Shown here: positions 20,401 to 28,712 of the stretch, piece by piece
Position numbering within the stretch: the stretch's first letter is position 1
How the letters are laid out: the number at the start of each line of letters is the position of its first letter
Source: Taudactylus pleione
Lineage: Eukaryota; Chordata; Amphibia; Anura; Myobatrachidae
Assembly (NCBI GenBank): GCA_031769625.1
Contig: JAUIMM010000702.1
Coordinates: 1,485,001 to 1,549,000 of the forward strand
Direction: 5' to 3'
Length of the DNA stretch: 64,000 nucleotides
Notes under the pieces: model-generated
Databases searched by the model: none
The model's input: the letters and a program-made list of their open reading frames with translations, nothing else
Told to the model about the DNA's origin: nothing
Made by a program: the position numbers and the translations under genes

Positions 20401-20603
20401 CACAGAATGTGGAGAAGATGATGTTCATCAAAATGAATTATCAGCTCTTCCAGGGAGACCAGCCTCCAGAAGGTACAGAGGGACCTGTGGTGGTGGATTC
20501 AAGTGGGGACGAGTTAATACTTTGTGAGGATGAGGATGTACACACTGAAGAGGGTGAGGAATCGGTGGATGAGGAGGATGAGGATGACATCTTGCCTCCA
20601 TAG
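17490..20603 (+). CDS. hAT-superfamily transposase with BED zinc finger, intact
   Basis: A 1037-residue uninterrupted frame. The ATG is fixed by an in-frame TAA directly before it (17487-17489) and has A at -3 and G at +4. Domains: a charged, low-complexity N-terminus; a BED finger at about residues 252-299 (C270, C273, H294, H299; WQYFYP at its start); Ser/Ala-rich linkers; an RNase-H-like catalytic region with TTDMWTS (D502) and VISDNATN (D590), a CFAHTINLVVQ motif, and the C-terminal hAT dimerisation region with CPPSSVYSERVFSAAGN (E952); then an acidic tail of about 40 residues. D502, D590 and E952 form the expected DDE set. hAT transposases cut the element out and insert it with 8-bp duplications in the nucleus. 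It resembles ZBED-type proteins, but the terminal repeats around it make it a transposon gene rather than a domesticated one. Activity is inferred from integrity only. Confidence 0.93.
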   Translation: MEDQTFSDKNKIEKDQEPLPPSAEAAATSHDIDDNMPSTSSAKADAQCHSRGHIQSQMAKFRKMTLKKTFKSAEEKRKLANMPFTTRSGKERLRSIPSMFMTSGSASHDDGSPPPTKKIKRVKLAKAQRRTVLSKKISQIPKESPSVVVVAMPDLPSTGREEVALSTICMPPASAERSTHSPLADMQIEDVTVEVQQDEDTGVAGAEEEVGEEDSDGDVVCLNQAPGETVVVRGMKKPITVMPGQKTKHSTSLVWQYFYPNPDNNCLAICTICKGEISRGRDVNHLGTSSLIRHLQRVHKKLLSSSETLAKTVSSPGTPKSRCPVVSKRLQTTPSTPSSSISSLVRIGSSPAGHVTGMTDSPIRDSSGGSCIATPTAAAAAVAAAGSRSSSQRGSRNTTTFTKQLTLQQSLARRMKYDSSHPEVKRITEALTAMLVLDVRPVSAISAVGFRQLMEVVCPRFQIPSRFHFTRQAIPRLYRKVRKSVLSVLKNAVVHNVHLTTDMWTSGTGQTKDYMTVTAHWVDVSPYAATAAASPVAASQKRQLVTRQATLCITGFSKRHTADNLLEKLREIIAQWLTPLRLSWGFVISDNATNIVRALHLGKFQHVPCFAHTINLVVQNFLKSDRGVQETLWVARKISGHFRHSATACRRLERQQTLLNLPRHHLKQEVVTRWNSTLYMLQRMEEQQKAIQAYTSTYDIGKGGGMHLTQAQWRMISVLCKVLQPFELATREVSSDTASLSQVIPLIRLLQKQLEKVKEELRRSDSARHVGLVDEALHSLCQDSRVVNLLKSDHYILATVLDPRFKAYVVSLFPADTSLQRCKDLLVNTLSAEAERDTSTAPSSFSPATGAARKKLRYPKQPAGGDAGQAGPSLDIWSGLKDLATISDMSTVTAYDTVTIDRMVEDYIGDSIQVGMADSPYLYWQEKEAIWRPLYKLALFYLSCPPSSVYSERVFSAAGNLVSERRRRLLPQNVEKMMFIKMNYQLFQGDQPPEGTEGPVVVDSSGDELILCEDEDVHTEEGEESVDEEDEDDILPP

Positions 20604-21233
20604 AGCCAGTTTGTGCAGGGACACATTAATTGCCAGCTTGTTTTGTGGGGGCCCAAACGAACCAATCATTTCAGCCACAGTTGTGTGGCAGACCCTGGCG
20701 CTGAAATGATTGGTTTGTTAAAGTGTGCATGTCCTGTTTATACAACATAAGGGTGGGTGGGAGGGCCCAAGGACAATTCCATCTTGCACCTCTTTTTTTT
20801 CTTTGCATTATGTACAGTTTGGGGCCTAGTTTTTCAAACTGCCATCCTGTCTGCCACTGCAGTTTCACGCCTAGATGGGTCACGTGTTTGTGCCGCCCAC
20901 TCGTGTCGCTTAGCATAGTCATCCAGCTACCTCGGTGCAACGTTTTGGACATAAAAACACTATTGTGAGGTGTGAGGTGTTCAGAATAGACTGGAAATGA
21001 GTGGAAATTAAGGTTATTGAGGTTAATAATAGCATAGGAGCAGAAAAACCTACAAATTCTGTGATTTTAGCTGTTTTTATGCTTTTTTAAAAAAAAATAC
21101 AGATCCAAAACACAAAACCCAGAACCCAAAACACGGAAGGGTGGTTTTGGCAAAACCAATCCAGATCCAAAACACGAAGAAAGATCCAGATCCAAAACCA
21201 AAACACAAAACACGAAAAGTGGCCGGTGCACAC

Positions 21234-21238
<5 letters not shown>
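20604..21238 (+). other. 3' untranslated and terminal region of the full-length hAT
   Basis: Non-coding, nearly identical to 7737-8372 and (inverted) 21274-21900. It includes GTCGCTTAGCATAGTCATCC, GGTTATTGAGGTTAATAATA and a terminal run of AGATCCAAAACAC-type repeats. The same landmarks, diverged, mark the 3' ends of the elements at 26491, 49563 and 61759. No AATAAA signal was seen. Confidence 0.8.

Positions 21239-21273
<35 letters not shown>
21239..21273. repeat. (TA)n tract between two hAT elements
   Basis: About 32 bp of TA followed by TTT. It separates the 3' ends of two oppositely oriented elements of the same family. Confidence 0.9.
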
Positions 21274-21274
<1 letters not shown>

Positions 21275-21899
21275 AGGGGTGTGCACGGCCACTTTTCGTG
21301 TTTTGTGTTTTGGTTTTGGATCTGGATCTTTCTTCGTGTTTTGGATCTGGATTGGTTTTGCCAAAACCACCCTTCTGTGTTTTGGGTTCTGGGTTTTGTG
21401 TTTTGGATCTGTATTTTTTTGAAAAAAAGCATAAAAACAGCTAAAATCACTGAATTTGTGTGTTTTTCTGCTCCTATGCTATTATTAACCTCAATAACCT
21501 TAATTTCCACTCATTTCCAGTCTATTCTGAACACCTCACACCTCACAATAGTGTTTTTATGTCCAAAAGGTTGCACCGAGGTAGCTGGATGACTATGCTA
21601 AGAGATACGAGTGGGCGGCACAAACACGTGGTCCATCTAGGAGTGACACTGCAGTGGCAGACAGGATGGCAGTTTAAAAAAACTAGGCCCCAAACAGTAC
21701 ATAATTCAAAGAAAAAAAAGAGGTGCTAGATGGAATTGTCCTTCGCCCTCCCACCCACCCTTATGTTGTATAAACAGGACATGCACACTTTAACAAACCA
21801 AACATTTCAGCGCCAGGGTCTGCCACACGACTGTGGCTGAAATGATTGGTTCGTTTGGGCCCCCACAAAACAAGCTGGCAATTAATCTGGCCCTGCACA

Positions 21900-22244
21900 A
21901 ACTGGCTCTACGGAGGCAAGATGTCGTCCTCATCCTCCTCATCCACCGATTCCTCACCCTCTTCAGTGTTGTGTACATCCTCATCCTCACAGAGTAGAGG
22001 CTGGTCTCCCTGGAAGAGTTGATAATTCATTTTATGAACATCATCTTATCCACATTTTGTGGAAGCAACCTCCTACGCCTTTTGCTGACAAGGTTCCCGG
22101 CTGCACTAAACACTCTTTCGGAGTACACACTGGAGGGGGGGCAGGTAAAATAGAGCCAGTTTGTACAAGGATCACCAAATTGCCTCTTTTTCCGGCCAGT
22201 ACACGTACGGACTGTCTGACATGCCTACTTGGATGCTGTCACCG
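21900..22244 (-). pseudogene. hAT transposase C-terminal fragment, decayed
   Basis: Read on the minus strand from 22244 it starts DYIGDSIQVGM, matching the intact protein from about residue 907, and continues into the dimerisation region. Stops and a frameshift interrupt it near 22170-22050. The array joins it at the same coding position (ATTACATCGG) as in the element at 3145-8372. Confidence 0.8.
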
Positions 22245-22541
22245 ATGTAATCCTTTAACAGACAGACACATGCTTGTCGCTGCTGCTTTGAGGATGCAGG
22301 TGCGGCTCCAGCCCACACAATTCACAAAGACAGAAAAAAAAGAGGAAATTTTTATTTTTTGTGGAGCGCACTTTGAGGGTTACACCACCCTTTAACAGAC
22401 AGACGCACGCTTGTCGCTGTTGCTCTGAGGATGCAGGTGCGGCTACTGCGCATACATTTCACACACAAACACAGAAAAAAAGAAGATTATTTTATTTTGT
22501 TGGAGCGCAGACAGACGCACGCTTGTCACTGCTGCTTTGAG

Positions 22542-22618
22542 GACAGTATCATATGCAGTGACAGTAGTCTTGTCAGAAATTGTTGGCACGTCCTTCAGTC
22601 CGGACCAGATGTCCAAAC
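22542..22618 (-). repeat. Captured 77-bp transposase segment, copy 1
   Basis: The complement matches 20107-20183 of the intact gene (coding for the LDIWSGLKD and TVTAYDTV region) with several substitutions. Confidence 0.85.
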
Positions 22619-23630
22619 CGTCCCTTGACTTATGACACTGGCGCACGATTGGCACTGCTACTGTGTTGATGCACGTGCGGCTACATCGCACACAAGTCAC
22701 AAACACAGAAAAAAAAATGTTTTTTATTTTTGGAGCACTTTGGAGGTTACACCACCCTTTAACAGACTTATGGCACACATGCGCACGCTTGGCGCTGCTC
22801 CTTTGTTGATGCACGTGCAGCTACAGTGCACACAATTCACAAAGACAGAAAAAAAATAATGTTTTATTATTTGTGGAGCGCACTTTGAGGGTTACACCAC
22901 CCTTTAACAGACAGACGCATGCTTGTAGCTGCTGCTTTAAGGATGCAGGTGCGACTACAGCCCACACATTTCACAAAGACAGAAAAAAAGAAGAATTTTT
23001 TTATTGTTTGAGGAGCGCACTTTGAGGGTTAGACCACCCTTTAACAGACAGACGCATGCTTGTCGCTGCTGCTTTAAGGATGCAGGTGCGGCTACAGCCC
23101 ACACATTTCACAAAGACAGAAAAAAAATACGAATTTTTTTATTGTTTGTGGAGCGCACTTTGAGGGTTACACCACCCTTTAACAGACAGACGCACGCTTG
23201 TCGCTGCTGCTTTGAGGATGCAGGTGCGGCTACTGTGCATACATTTCACACACAAACACAGAAAAAAAGAAGATTATTTTATTTTGTTGGAGCGCACTTT
23301 GGGGTAACACCACCCTTTAACAGACAGATGCACGCTTGTCGCTGCTGCTTTGAGGATGCTGGTGCGGCTACAGCCCACACAATTCACAAAGACAGAAAAA
23401 AAAGAAGAATTTTTTATTTTTTGTGGAGCGCACTTTGAGGGTTACACCACCCTTTAACAGACAGACGCACGCTTGTCGCTGCTGCTTTGAGGATGCAGGT
23501 GTGGCTACTGCGCATACATTTCACACACAAACACAGAAAAAAAGAAGATTATTTTATTTTGTTGGCGCGCACTTTGGGGGTAACACCACCCTTTAGCAGA
23601 CAGACGCACGCTTGTCACTGCTGCTTTGAG

Positions 23631-23707
23631 GACAGTATCATATGCAGTGACAGTAGACCTGTCAGAAATTGTTGGCACGTCCTTCAGTCCGGACCTGATG
23701 TCCAAAC
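23631..23707 (-). repeat. Captured 77-bp transposase segment, copy 2
   Basis: Same segment as at 22542, about 1089 bp away, joined to the same neighbouring repeat unit (CTTGTCACTGCTGCTTTGAG on one side, GGCCCTTGACTTATGACAC on the other). Confidence 0.85.
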
Positions 23708-24579
23708 CGGCCCTTGACTTATGACACAGGTGCACGATTGGAGCTGCTACTGTGTTGATGCACGTGCGGCTACATCGCACACAAGGCACAAACACAGAAA
23801 ATTTTATTTTTTTATTTTTTGGAGCACTTTGGGGGTTACACCACCCTTTAACAGACTAATGGGACACAGGCGCACGCTTGGCGCTGCTCCTTTGTTGATG
23901 CACATGCAGCTACAGTGCACACAATTCACAAAAACAGAAAAAAAAGATTTTTTTATTGTTTGTGGAGCGCACTTTGAGGGTTACTCCATCCTTTAACAGA
24001 CAGACGCAAGCTTGTCGCTGCTGCTTTGAGGATGCACGAGCGGCTACAGCCCACACATTTCACAAAGACAGAAAAAAAAAGAAGAATTTTTTAATTGTTT
24101 GTGGAGCGCACTTTGAGGGTTACACCACCCTTTAACAGACAGATGCACGCTTGTCGCTGCTGCATTGAGGATGCAGGTGCGGCTACTGCGCATACATTTC
24201 AAACACAAACACAGAAAAAAAGATTATTTTATTTTGTTGGAGCGCACTTTGGGGGTAACACCACCCTTTAACAGACAGACGCACGCTTGTCACTGCTGAT
24301 TTGAGGATGCTGGTGCGGCTACAGCCCACACAATTCACAAAGACAGAAAAAATAGAAGAATTTTTTTTTTTTTGTGGAGCGCACTTTGAGGGTTACACCA
24401 CCCTTTAACAGACAGACGCACGCTTGTCGCTGCTGCTTTGAGGATGCAGGTGCGGCTACTGCGCATACATTTCACACACAAACAGAAAAAAAGAAGATTA
24501 TTTTATTTTGTTGGAGCGCACTTTGGGGGTAACACCACCCTTTAACAGACAGACGCATGCTTGTCACTGCTGCTTTGAG

Positions 24580-24656
24580 GACAGTATCAAATGAAGTGAC
24601 AGTAGACTTGTCAGAAATTGTTGGCACATCCTTCAGTCCGGACCAGATGTCCAAAC
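24580..24656 (-). repeat. Captured 77-bp transposase segment, copy 3
   Basis: Third occurrence with the same junctions, about 949 bp from copy 2, so the capture was amplified together with flanking units. Confidence 0.85.
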
Positions 24657-24827
24657 CGGCCCTTGACTTATGACACAGGCGCACGCTTGGCGCTGCTACT
24701 GTGTTGCTGCACGTGCGGCTACATCGCACACAAGTCACAAACACAGAAAAAAAAATGTTTTTTATTTTTTGGAGCACTTTGGGGGTTACACCACCCTTTA
24801 ACAGACTTAAGGGACACAGGCGCACGC

Positions 24828-24839
24828 TTGGTCCTCCAT
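24828..24839 (-). pseudogene. Remnant of hAT transposase start codon
   Basis: Minus-strand ATGGAGGACCAA is all that remains of the transposase 5' coding region before array DNA begins. The upstream ATATAACATAA context is that of the intact gene. Confidence 0.75.
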
Positions 24840-24844
24840 TTATG

Positions 24845-25540
24845 TTATATTGATATATACGTGCGGCTAAGGTGCACACAAACGCAGAAAATATTTTTTT
24901 ATTTTTGCTGGAGACTAGTGCACTTTGTGGGTTACACCACCCTTTAAGAAATGAGCCAGCCGGCCCTTTACTTATGGGACACAGGCGCACGCTTGGTGCT
25001 GCTCCTTTGTTGATGCACGTGCAGCCACAGTGCACACAAATCACAAACACAGAAAAAAAATTTTTATTTTGTTTGGAGTGCCCTTTGGGGGTTACAGCAC
25101 CCTTTAGCGGTCAATCCAGCTGGCCCTTTAATTATGGGACACAGGCGCATGCTTGGCACTACTTTGTTGATGAACGTTCGGCTACTGCGCACACAATTCA
25201 CAAACACAAAAAAATATATTTTTTAATTTTGTTTGGAGTGCCCTTTGGGGGTTACAGCACCCTTTAGCAGTCAATCCAGCCGGCCCTTTATTTATGGGAC
25301 ACAGGCGCACGCTTGGCACTACTTTGTTGATGCACGTGCGGCTACTGCGCACACAATTCACAAACACAGAAAATATTTTTTTATTTTGTTTGGCGTGTAC
25401 TTTGGAGGTTACAGTACCCTTTAACGGTCAAGCCAGCCGGCCCTTTACTTATGACACAGGCGCACGCTTGGCACTACTTTGTTGATGCACGTGCGGCTAC
25501 AGTGCACACAATTCACAAACACAGAAAATATTTTATTTTT
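24845..25540 (-). repeat. 160-bp-type leader repeats (about four units)
   Basis: Same unit type as at 3644-4505 and 15510-17450 in reverse orientation, more diverged. Confidence 0.85.
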
Positions 25541-25555
25541 TTGCACTTGGGGAGA

Positions 25556-25990
25556 GCACCCCTGATGGACAGAGCACCCCCTGGACAACACTACAGCACC
25601 CCTTTAGGACTGGGACACTGCACAGGACTTTGGAGTGGACACAGCCCCTATGGAGAACTGACTGCACAACACAGTCCAGCCAGCCCCTATGGACTTTGGA
25701 GGAGTGGACACAGCCCCTATGGACAACAGCAGCACAGCACAACACAGCCAGCCCCTATGGACTGAAGGAGAGGACACAGCCCCTATGGACAACAGCAGCA
25801 CAGCACAACACAGCCAGCCCCTATGGACTTTGGAGGAGTGGACACAGCCCCTATGGACAACAGCAGCACAGCACAACACAGTCAGCCCCTATGGACTTTG
25901 GAGGAGTGGACACAGCCCTTATGGACAACAGCAGCGCAGCACAGCACAGCACAACACTACACTGCACTACACTACACTACACAGCCCAGC
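25556..25990 (-). repeat. Short repeats, CAGCCCCTATGGAC type
   Basis: Repeated CAGCCAGCCCCTATGGACTT and GACAACAGCAGCACAGCACA blocks with a period of about 70 bp, the expanded counterpart of 3390-3640. Confidence 0.8.
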
Positions 25991-26060
25991 CAGCCCTAAC
26001 TCCCACCCTCCCTCTTCATTGTCCACAGCCGAGTGAGAAAATGGCGCCGACGCGGGTACC

Positions 26061-26067
26061 TTATATA
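26061..26067 (-). promoter_or_regulatory. TATA-like box of minus-oriented hAT copy
   Basis: Minus-strand TATATAAGG, same position relative to the 5' terminus as in the other two close copies. Confidence 0.45.
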
Positions 26068-26189
26068 GGATCCAAAACCCGCGAGACCCGGAAGGCGGGA
26101 TGATGACGTTTTGCCTCGATTTCAGATCCGAGCCAGGCGGGAAAAGTCGAGCCTGACTCGGATCGGCCTCGGATCGGGGGGGCTCGGGG

Positions 26190-26216
26190 GGGTTCGGATT
26201 TCAGAAATCCGAACCC
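26190..26216 (-). repeat. Subterminal hairpin of hAT 5' end
   Basis: Same hairpin as at 3156 and 15020, 11 bp from the terminus. Confidence 0.75.
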
Positions 26217-26224
26217 GCTCACCC

Positions 26225-26227
<3 letters not shown>

Positions 26228-26268
<41 letters not shown>

Positions 26269-26482
26269 AGACATGAGTTGAAAGCATTTCTGTAATTGCA
26301 TTTACAATATGTCAGCTGCAATATGTTTGTCCGCATCTCTACCAGCATAAGAAAAACAATTATGTTTTACATTTCGTGATAGAAAATGCATTTGTTTATT
26401 CTTTTAAGCATGTTGTATAGGCTTTGGAGGCTCAGTGTGTCAACATATGATTTCATCAGAAATAATTTGTGTGTTTACATTA
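26228..26482. other. (TA)n tract and short unique spacer
   Basis: TA run to about 26266, then about 215 bp of AT-rich sequence with no recognised feature. Confidence 0.5.
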
Positions 26483-26490
26483 CTTACATG

Positions 26491-28375
26491 TAGAGATGAG
26501 CGGTTCGGATTCTGTGGAATCCGAACCGCTCCGAACATTGGGGATCCGAGTCCACCCGAACCCTGTTCGGGTGTTCACCGCCTGACTCGGATCCCCGTTC
26601 GGGGCCGAACGGCGGCCGCCTGATGTCGGATTCTCACTAGAGAATCCGACATCAGGTCTCCTCGCGTGTAGGGCAGAGCACAGTGATAGCGCTCTGCCCT
26701 ACACAGACACAGACACACAGCCGCCAGCGGCAGCTGTGTGTTTGTTACCGCAGCCAATGAGAGTCACACAGACTCTCATTGGCTGCTGCACGGAGGGAGC
26801 CGGCTGGAGCTCACACATGAGCTCCGTCTTCCGGCTCCCTCCGCAGCGTGTGACAGAGCGGACGGCGCGGGAGCGGGGATACAGGTAAGTTTTTATTTTT
26901 TAATGTGTGCAAGGGCCGGGGGCGCTACTGGGGGTGTCTGCACTACTGGGGGGGTCTGCTACTGGGGGGGCTATACTACTGGGGGGGCCATACTACAGAG
27001 GGGCCTGCTACTGGGGGGGCTATACTACTGGGGGGGTCTGCTACTGGGGGGGCTATACTACTGGGGGGGCCATACTACAGAGGGGCCTGCTACTGGGGGG
27101 GCTATACTACTGGGGGGGTCTGCTACTGGGTTGGCCATACTACTGGGGGGGTCTGCACTACTGGGGGGGGTCTGCTACTGGGGGGGGCTATACTACTGGG
27201 GGGGCCATACTACAGAAGGGCCTGCTACTGGGGGGGCTATACTACTGGGCGGGTCTGCACTACTGGGGGGGTCTGCTACTGGGGGGGGCTATACTACTGG
27301 GGGGGCCATACTACAGAGGGGCCTGCTACTGGGGGGGGCTATACTACTGGGGGGGTCTGCTACTGGGGGGGCCATACTACCGTGGGGCCTGCTACTGGGG
27401 GGGGGCATATTACTGGGGGGCTTACTACTACTGGGGGGGGCTGCTACTGGGGCAGCCTACTACAGGGGGGCCATACTACAGGGGGGGCCCATACTACAGG
27501 GGGGGCTACTACTGGGGCAGCCTACTACTGGGGGGGCCTGCTACTGGGGCAGCCTACTACTGGGGGGGCCATACTACTGGGGGGGCATACTACTGGGTGG
27601 CATGCTAATGGGGGGCATACTACTGGGGGGGCCTGCTAATGGGGGGCATACTACTGGGGGGCATTCTACTGGGGGCACTGCATAGTGGACCCTACTACTA
27701 AGGGGACTGCATAGGGGGCACCACTGCTGGGGGACATTGTGTAAGGGACACCGCTACTGTGGGCATTGTGTAAAAGGGTCACTATTGTGGGCATTGTGTA
27801 AAAGGGGCACTACTGTGTGTCGTAACATAAATAAGAGACACTACTTTATGGTGTAATGTGAATCAGGCCCTATGTGCAGTGTAATGCTAATAAGATTGTG
27901 CACTGTGACTCCTAGGGCCGTAGCCCACTTTGTAAACAAGTACTGTGACTCTGCTGGCCGTACCCCACTGGGTTGGTGCACTACTTTTCATTTCTGCCAC
28001 TGCTGTGTGGCAATGTGTCATAGATGTGCTTTATACTGTGGTGTCTGTGTCATTGTGCCGCTGCTTTGTCGCTTAGTAACCAGTCAGCTCACTGCAACCT
28101 TTGGCCAATAATATTGAAAACAATATTATAAGCTGTGATATGGTCTAAATTGACTGGAAATTAATGTTATTGAGGTTAATAATACTCTAGGAAGAAAAAA
28201 AAGACCAATTTATGTGATTTTAGCTTTTTTGTCAATTTTTGTAAAAAAATCCAAATCCAAATCCAAATCCAAAGCCAGTCACCGCAGTTTGGCAAATCCA
28301 AATCCAAATCCAAAGCCGGGCGACGAATTAGAACCAAATCCAAATCCGGCAAAAATGGTCCGGCGCACATCCCTA
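26491..28375 (+). mobile_element. Non-autonomous hAT relative with perfect 8-bp duplication
   Basis: Ends TAGAGATGAGC (26491) and GCGCACATCCCTA (to 28375), flanked on both sides by CTTACATG (26483-26490 and 28376-28383). A subterminal hairpin spans about 26498-26532. The 3' part (about 27980-28375) shares GTCGCTTAGTAACCAGTCAG, TTATTGAGGTTAATAATA and AATCCAAATCCAAA-type ends with the full-length element, placing it in the same lineage. It holds a G-rich minisatellite and no transposase. Confidence 0.9.
26925..27670 (+). repeat. G-rich minisatellite, CTACTGGGGGGGCTATA type
   Basis: Units of 15-20 bp with runs of six to eight G, all three frames open because of the base composition. Strong G-quadruplex potential on the plus strand. 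Not protein coding. Confidence 0.9.
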
Positions 28376-28434
28376 CTTACATGTGCAGCATTTACTTAGA
28401 ATAGATTTAGAAAGTTTCCTAATTTATATATATA

Positions 28435-28620
28435 GTCCCACATAAGGCAGCACTGCATGGATTTAATGGAAGCAAACCAACATCAGTTCTTGAATTCCAA
28501 TGCTTCAGATTATTTCTTCCATCTGTCTTCCATAGAGAAAGATGGGATAATTTTTGTAAAACTTTGGAATTCAATTACTGATGGTGGTTTGCTTCTTTTA
28601 AATGCTGCCTTATGTGGGAC
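28435..28620. mobile_element. Palindromic MITE with TA duplication (mariner-like)
   Basis: GTCCCACATAAGGCAGCA at the left is matched by TGCTGCCTTATGTGGGAC at the right, with further inverted matches inward (AAGCAAACCA with TGGTTTGCTT). TA flanks both ends. 186 bp, non-coding. Confidence 0.75.
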
Positions 28621-28712
28621 TATTGTACTAGACACCTTAGTGTGACGTGCATCCGGATCATTGCAGTCACTATATATAATATGTGTGTATGTGTGTATGT
28701 ATATATATATAT

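Larger units (their letters stand above)
15009..21238 (+). mobile_element. Full-length, apparently autonomous hAT transposon
   Basis: It begins TAGGGGTGAGC (15009) and ends GCACACCCCTA (21238), the same termini as the copies at 3145 and 26227. It lies in a (TA)n tract (ATATATAT on the left, TATATATA on the right), so the 8-bp duplication cannot be proven. Order: hairpin, TATA-like box at 15169, short repeats, twelve 160-bp repeats, intact transposase, and a 0.63-kb 3' region with AAAACCAAAACAC-type motifs. At 6.2 kb it is long for a hAT element because of the repeat-filled leader. Confidence 0.92.
22245..24836 (-). repeat. Array of about 135-bp units with captured transposase segment
   Basis: On the plus strand units share CCACCCTTTAACAGACAGACGCACGCTTGTCGCTGCTGCTTTGAGGATGC in degenerate form. 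Most have spacers of 130-140 bp with GAAAAAAAGA runs. Three positions carry a 77-bp insert that matches transposase coding DNA of the intact copy. The array replaces the transposase body. Confidence 0.88.
21274..26227 (-). mobile_element. Non-autonomous hAT element, satellite-filled, minus orientation
   Basis: On the plus strand it starts TAGGGGTGTGCAC (its 3' terminus) and ends GCTCACCCCTA (its 5' terminus), followed by (TA)n. Read on the minus strand: hairpin (26190-26216), TATA-like box (26061-26067), short ATAGGGGCTGG repeats, about four 160-bp-type units, the transposase ATG with only a few codons, a 2.6-kb array of about 135-bp units, a decayed transposase C-terminus, and the 3' end. 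It keeps neither the finger nor the catalytic core. Confidence 0.88.

Noticed and set aside
17490..20603. Domesticated host ZBED gene
   Set aside because: The frame lies between matching terminal inverted repeats and subterminal structures shared with other copies in the window, so it is a transposon gene.
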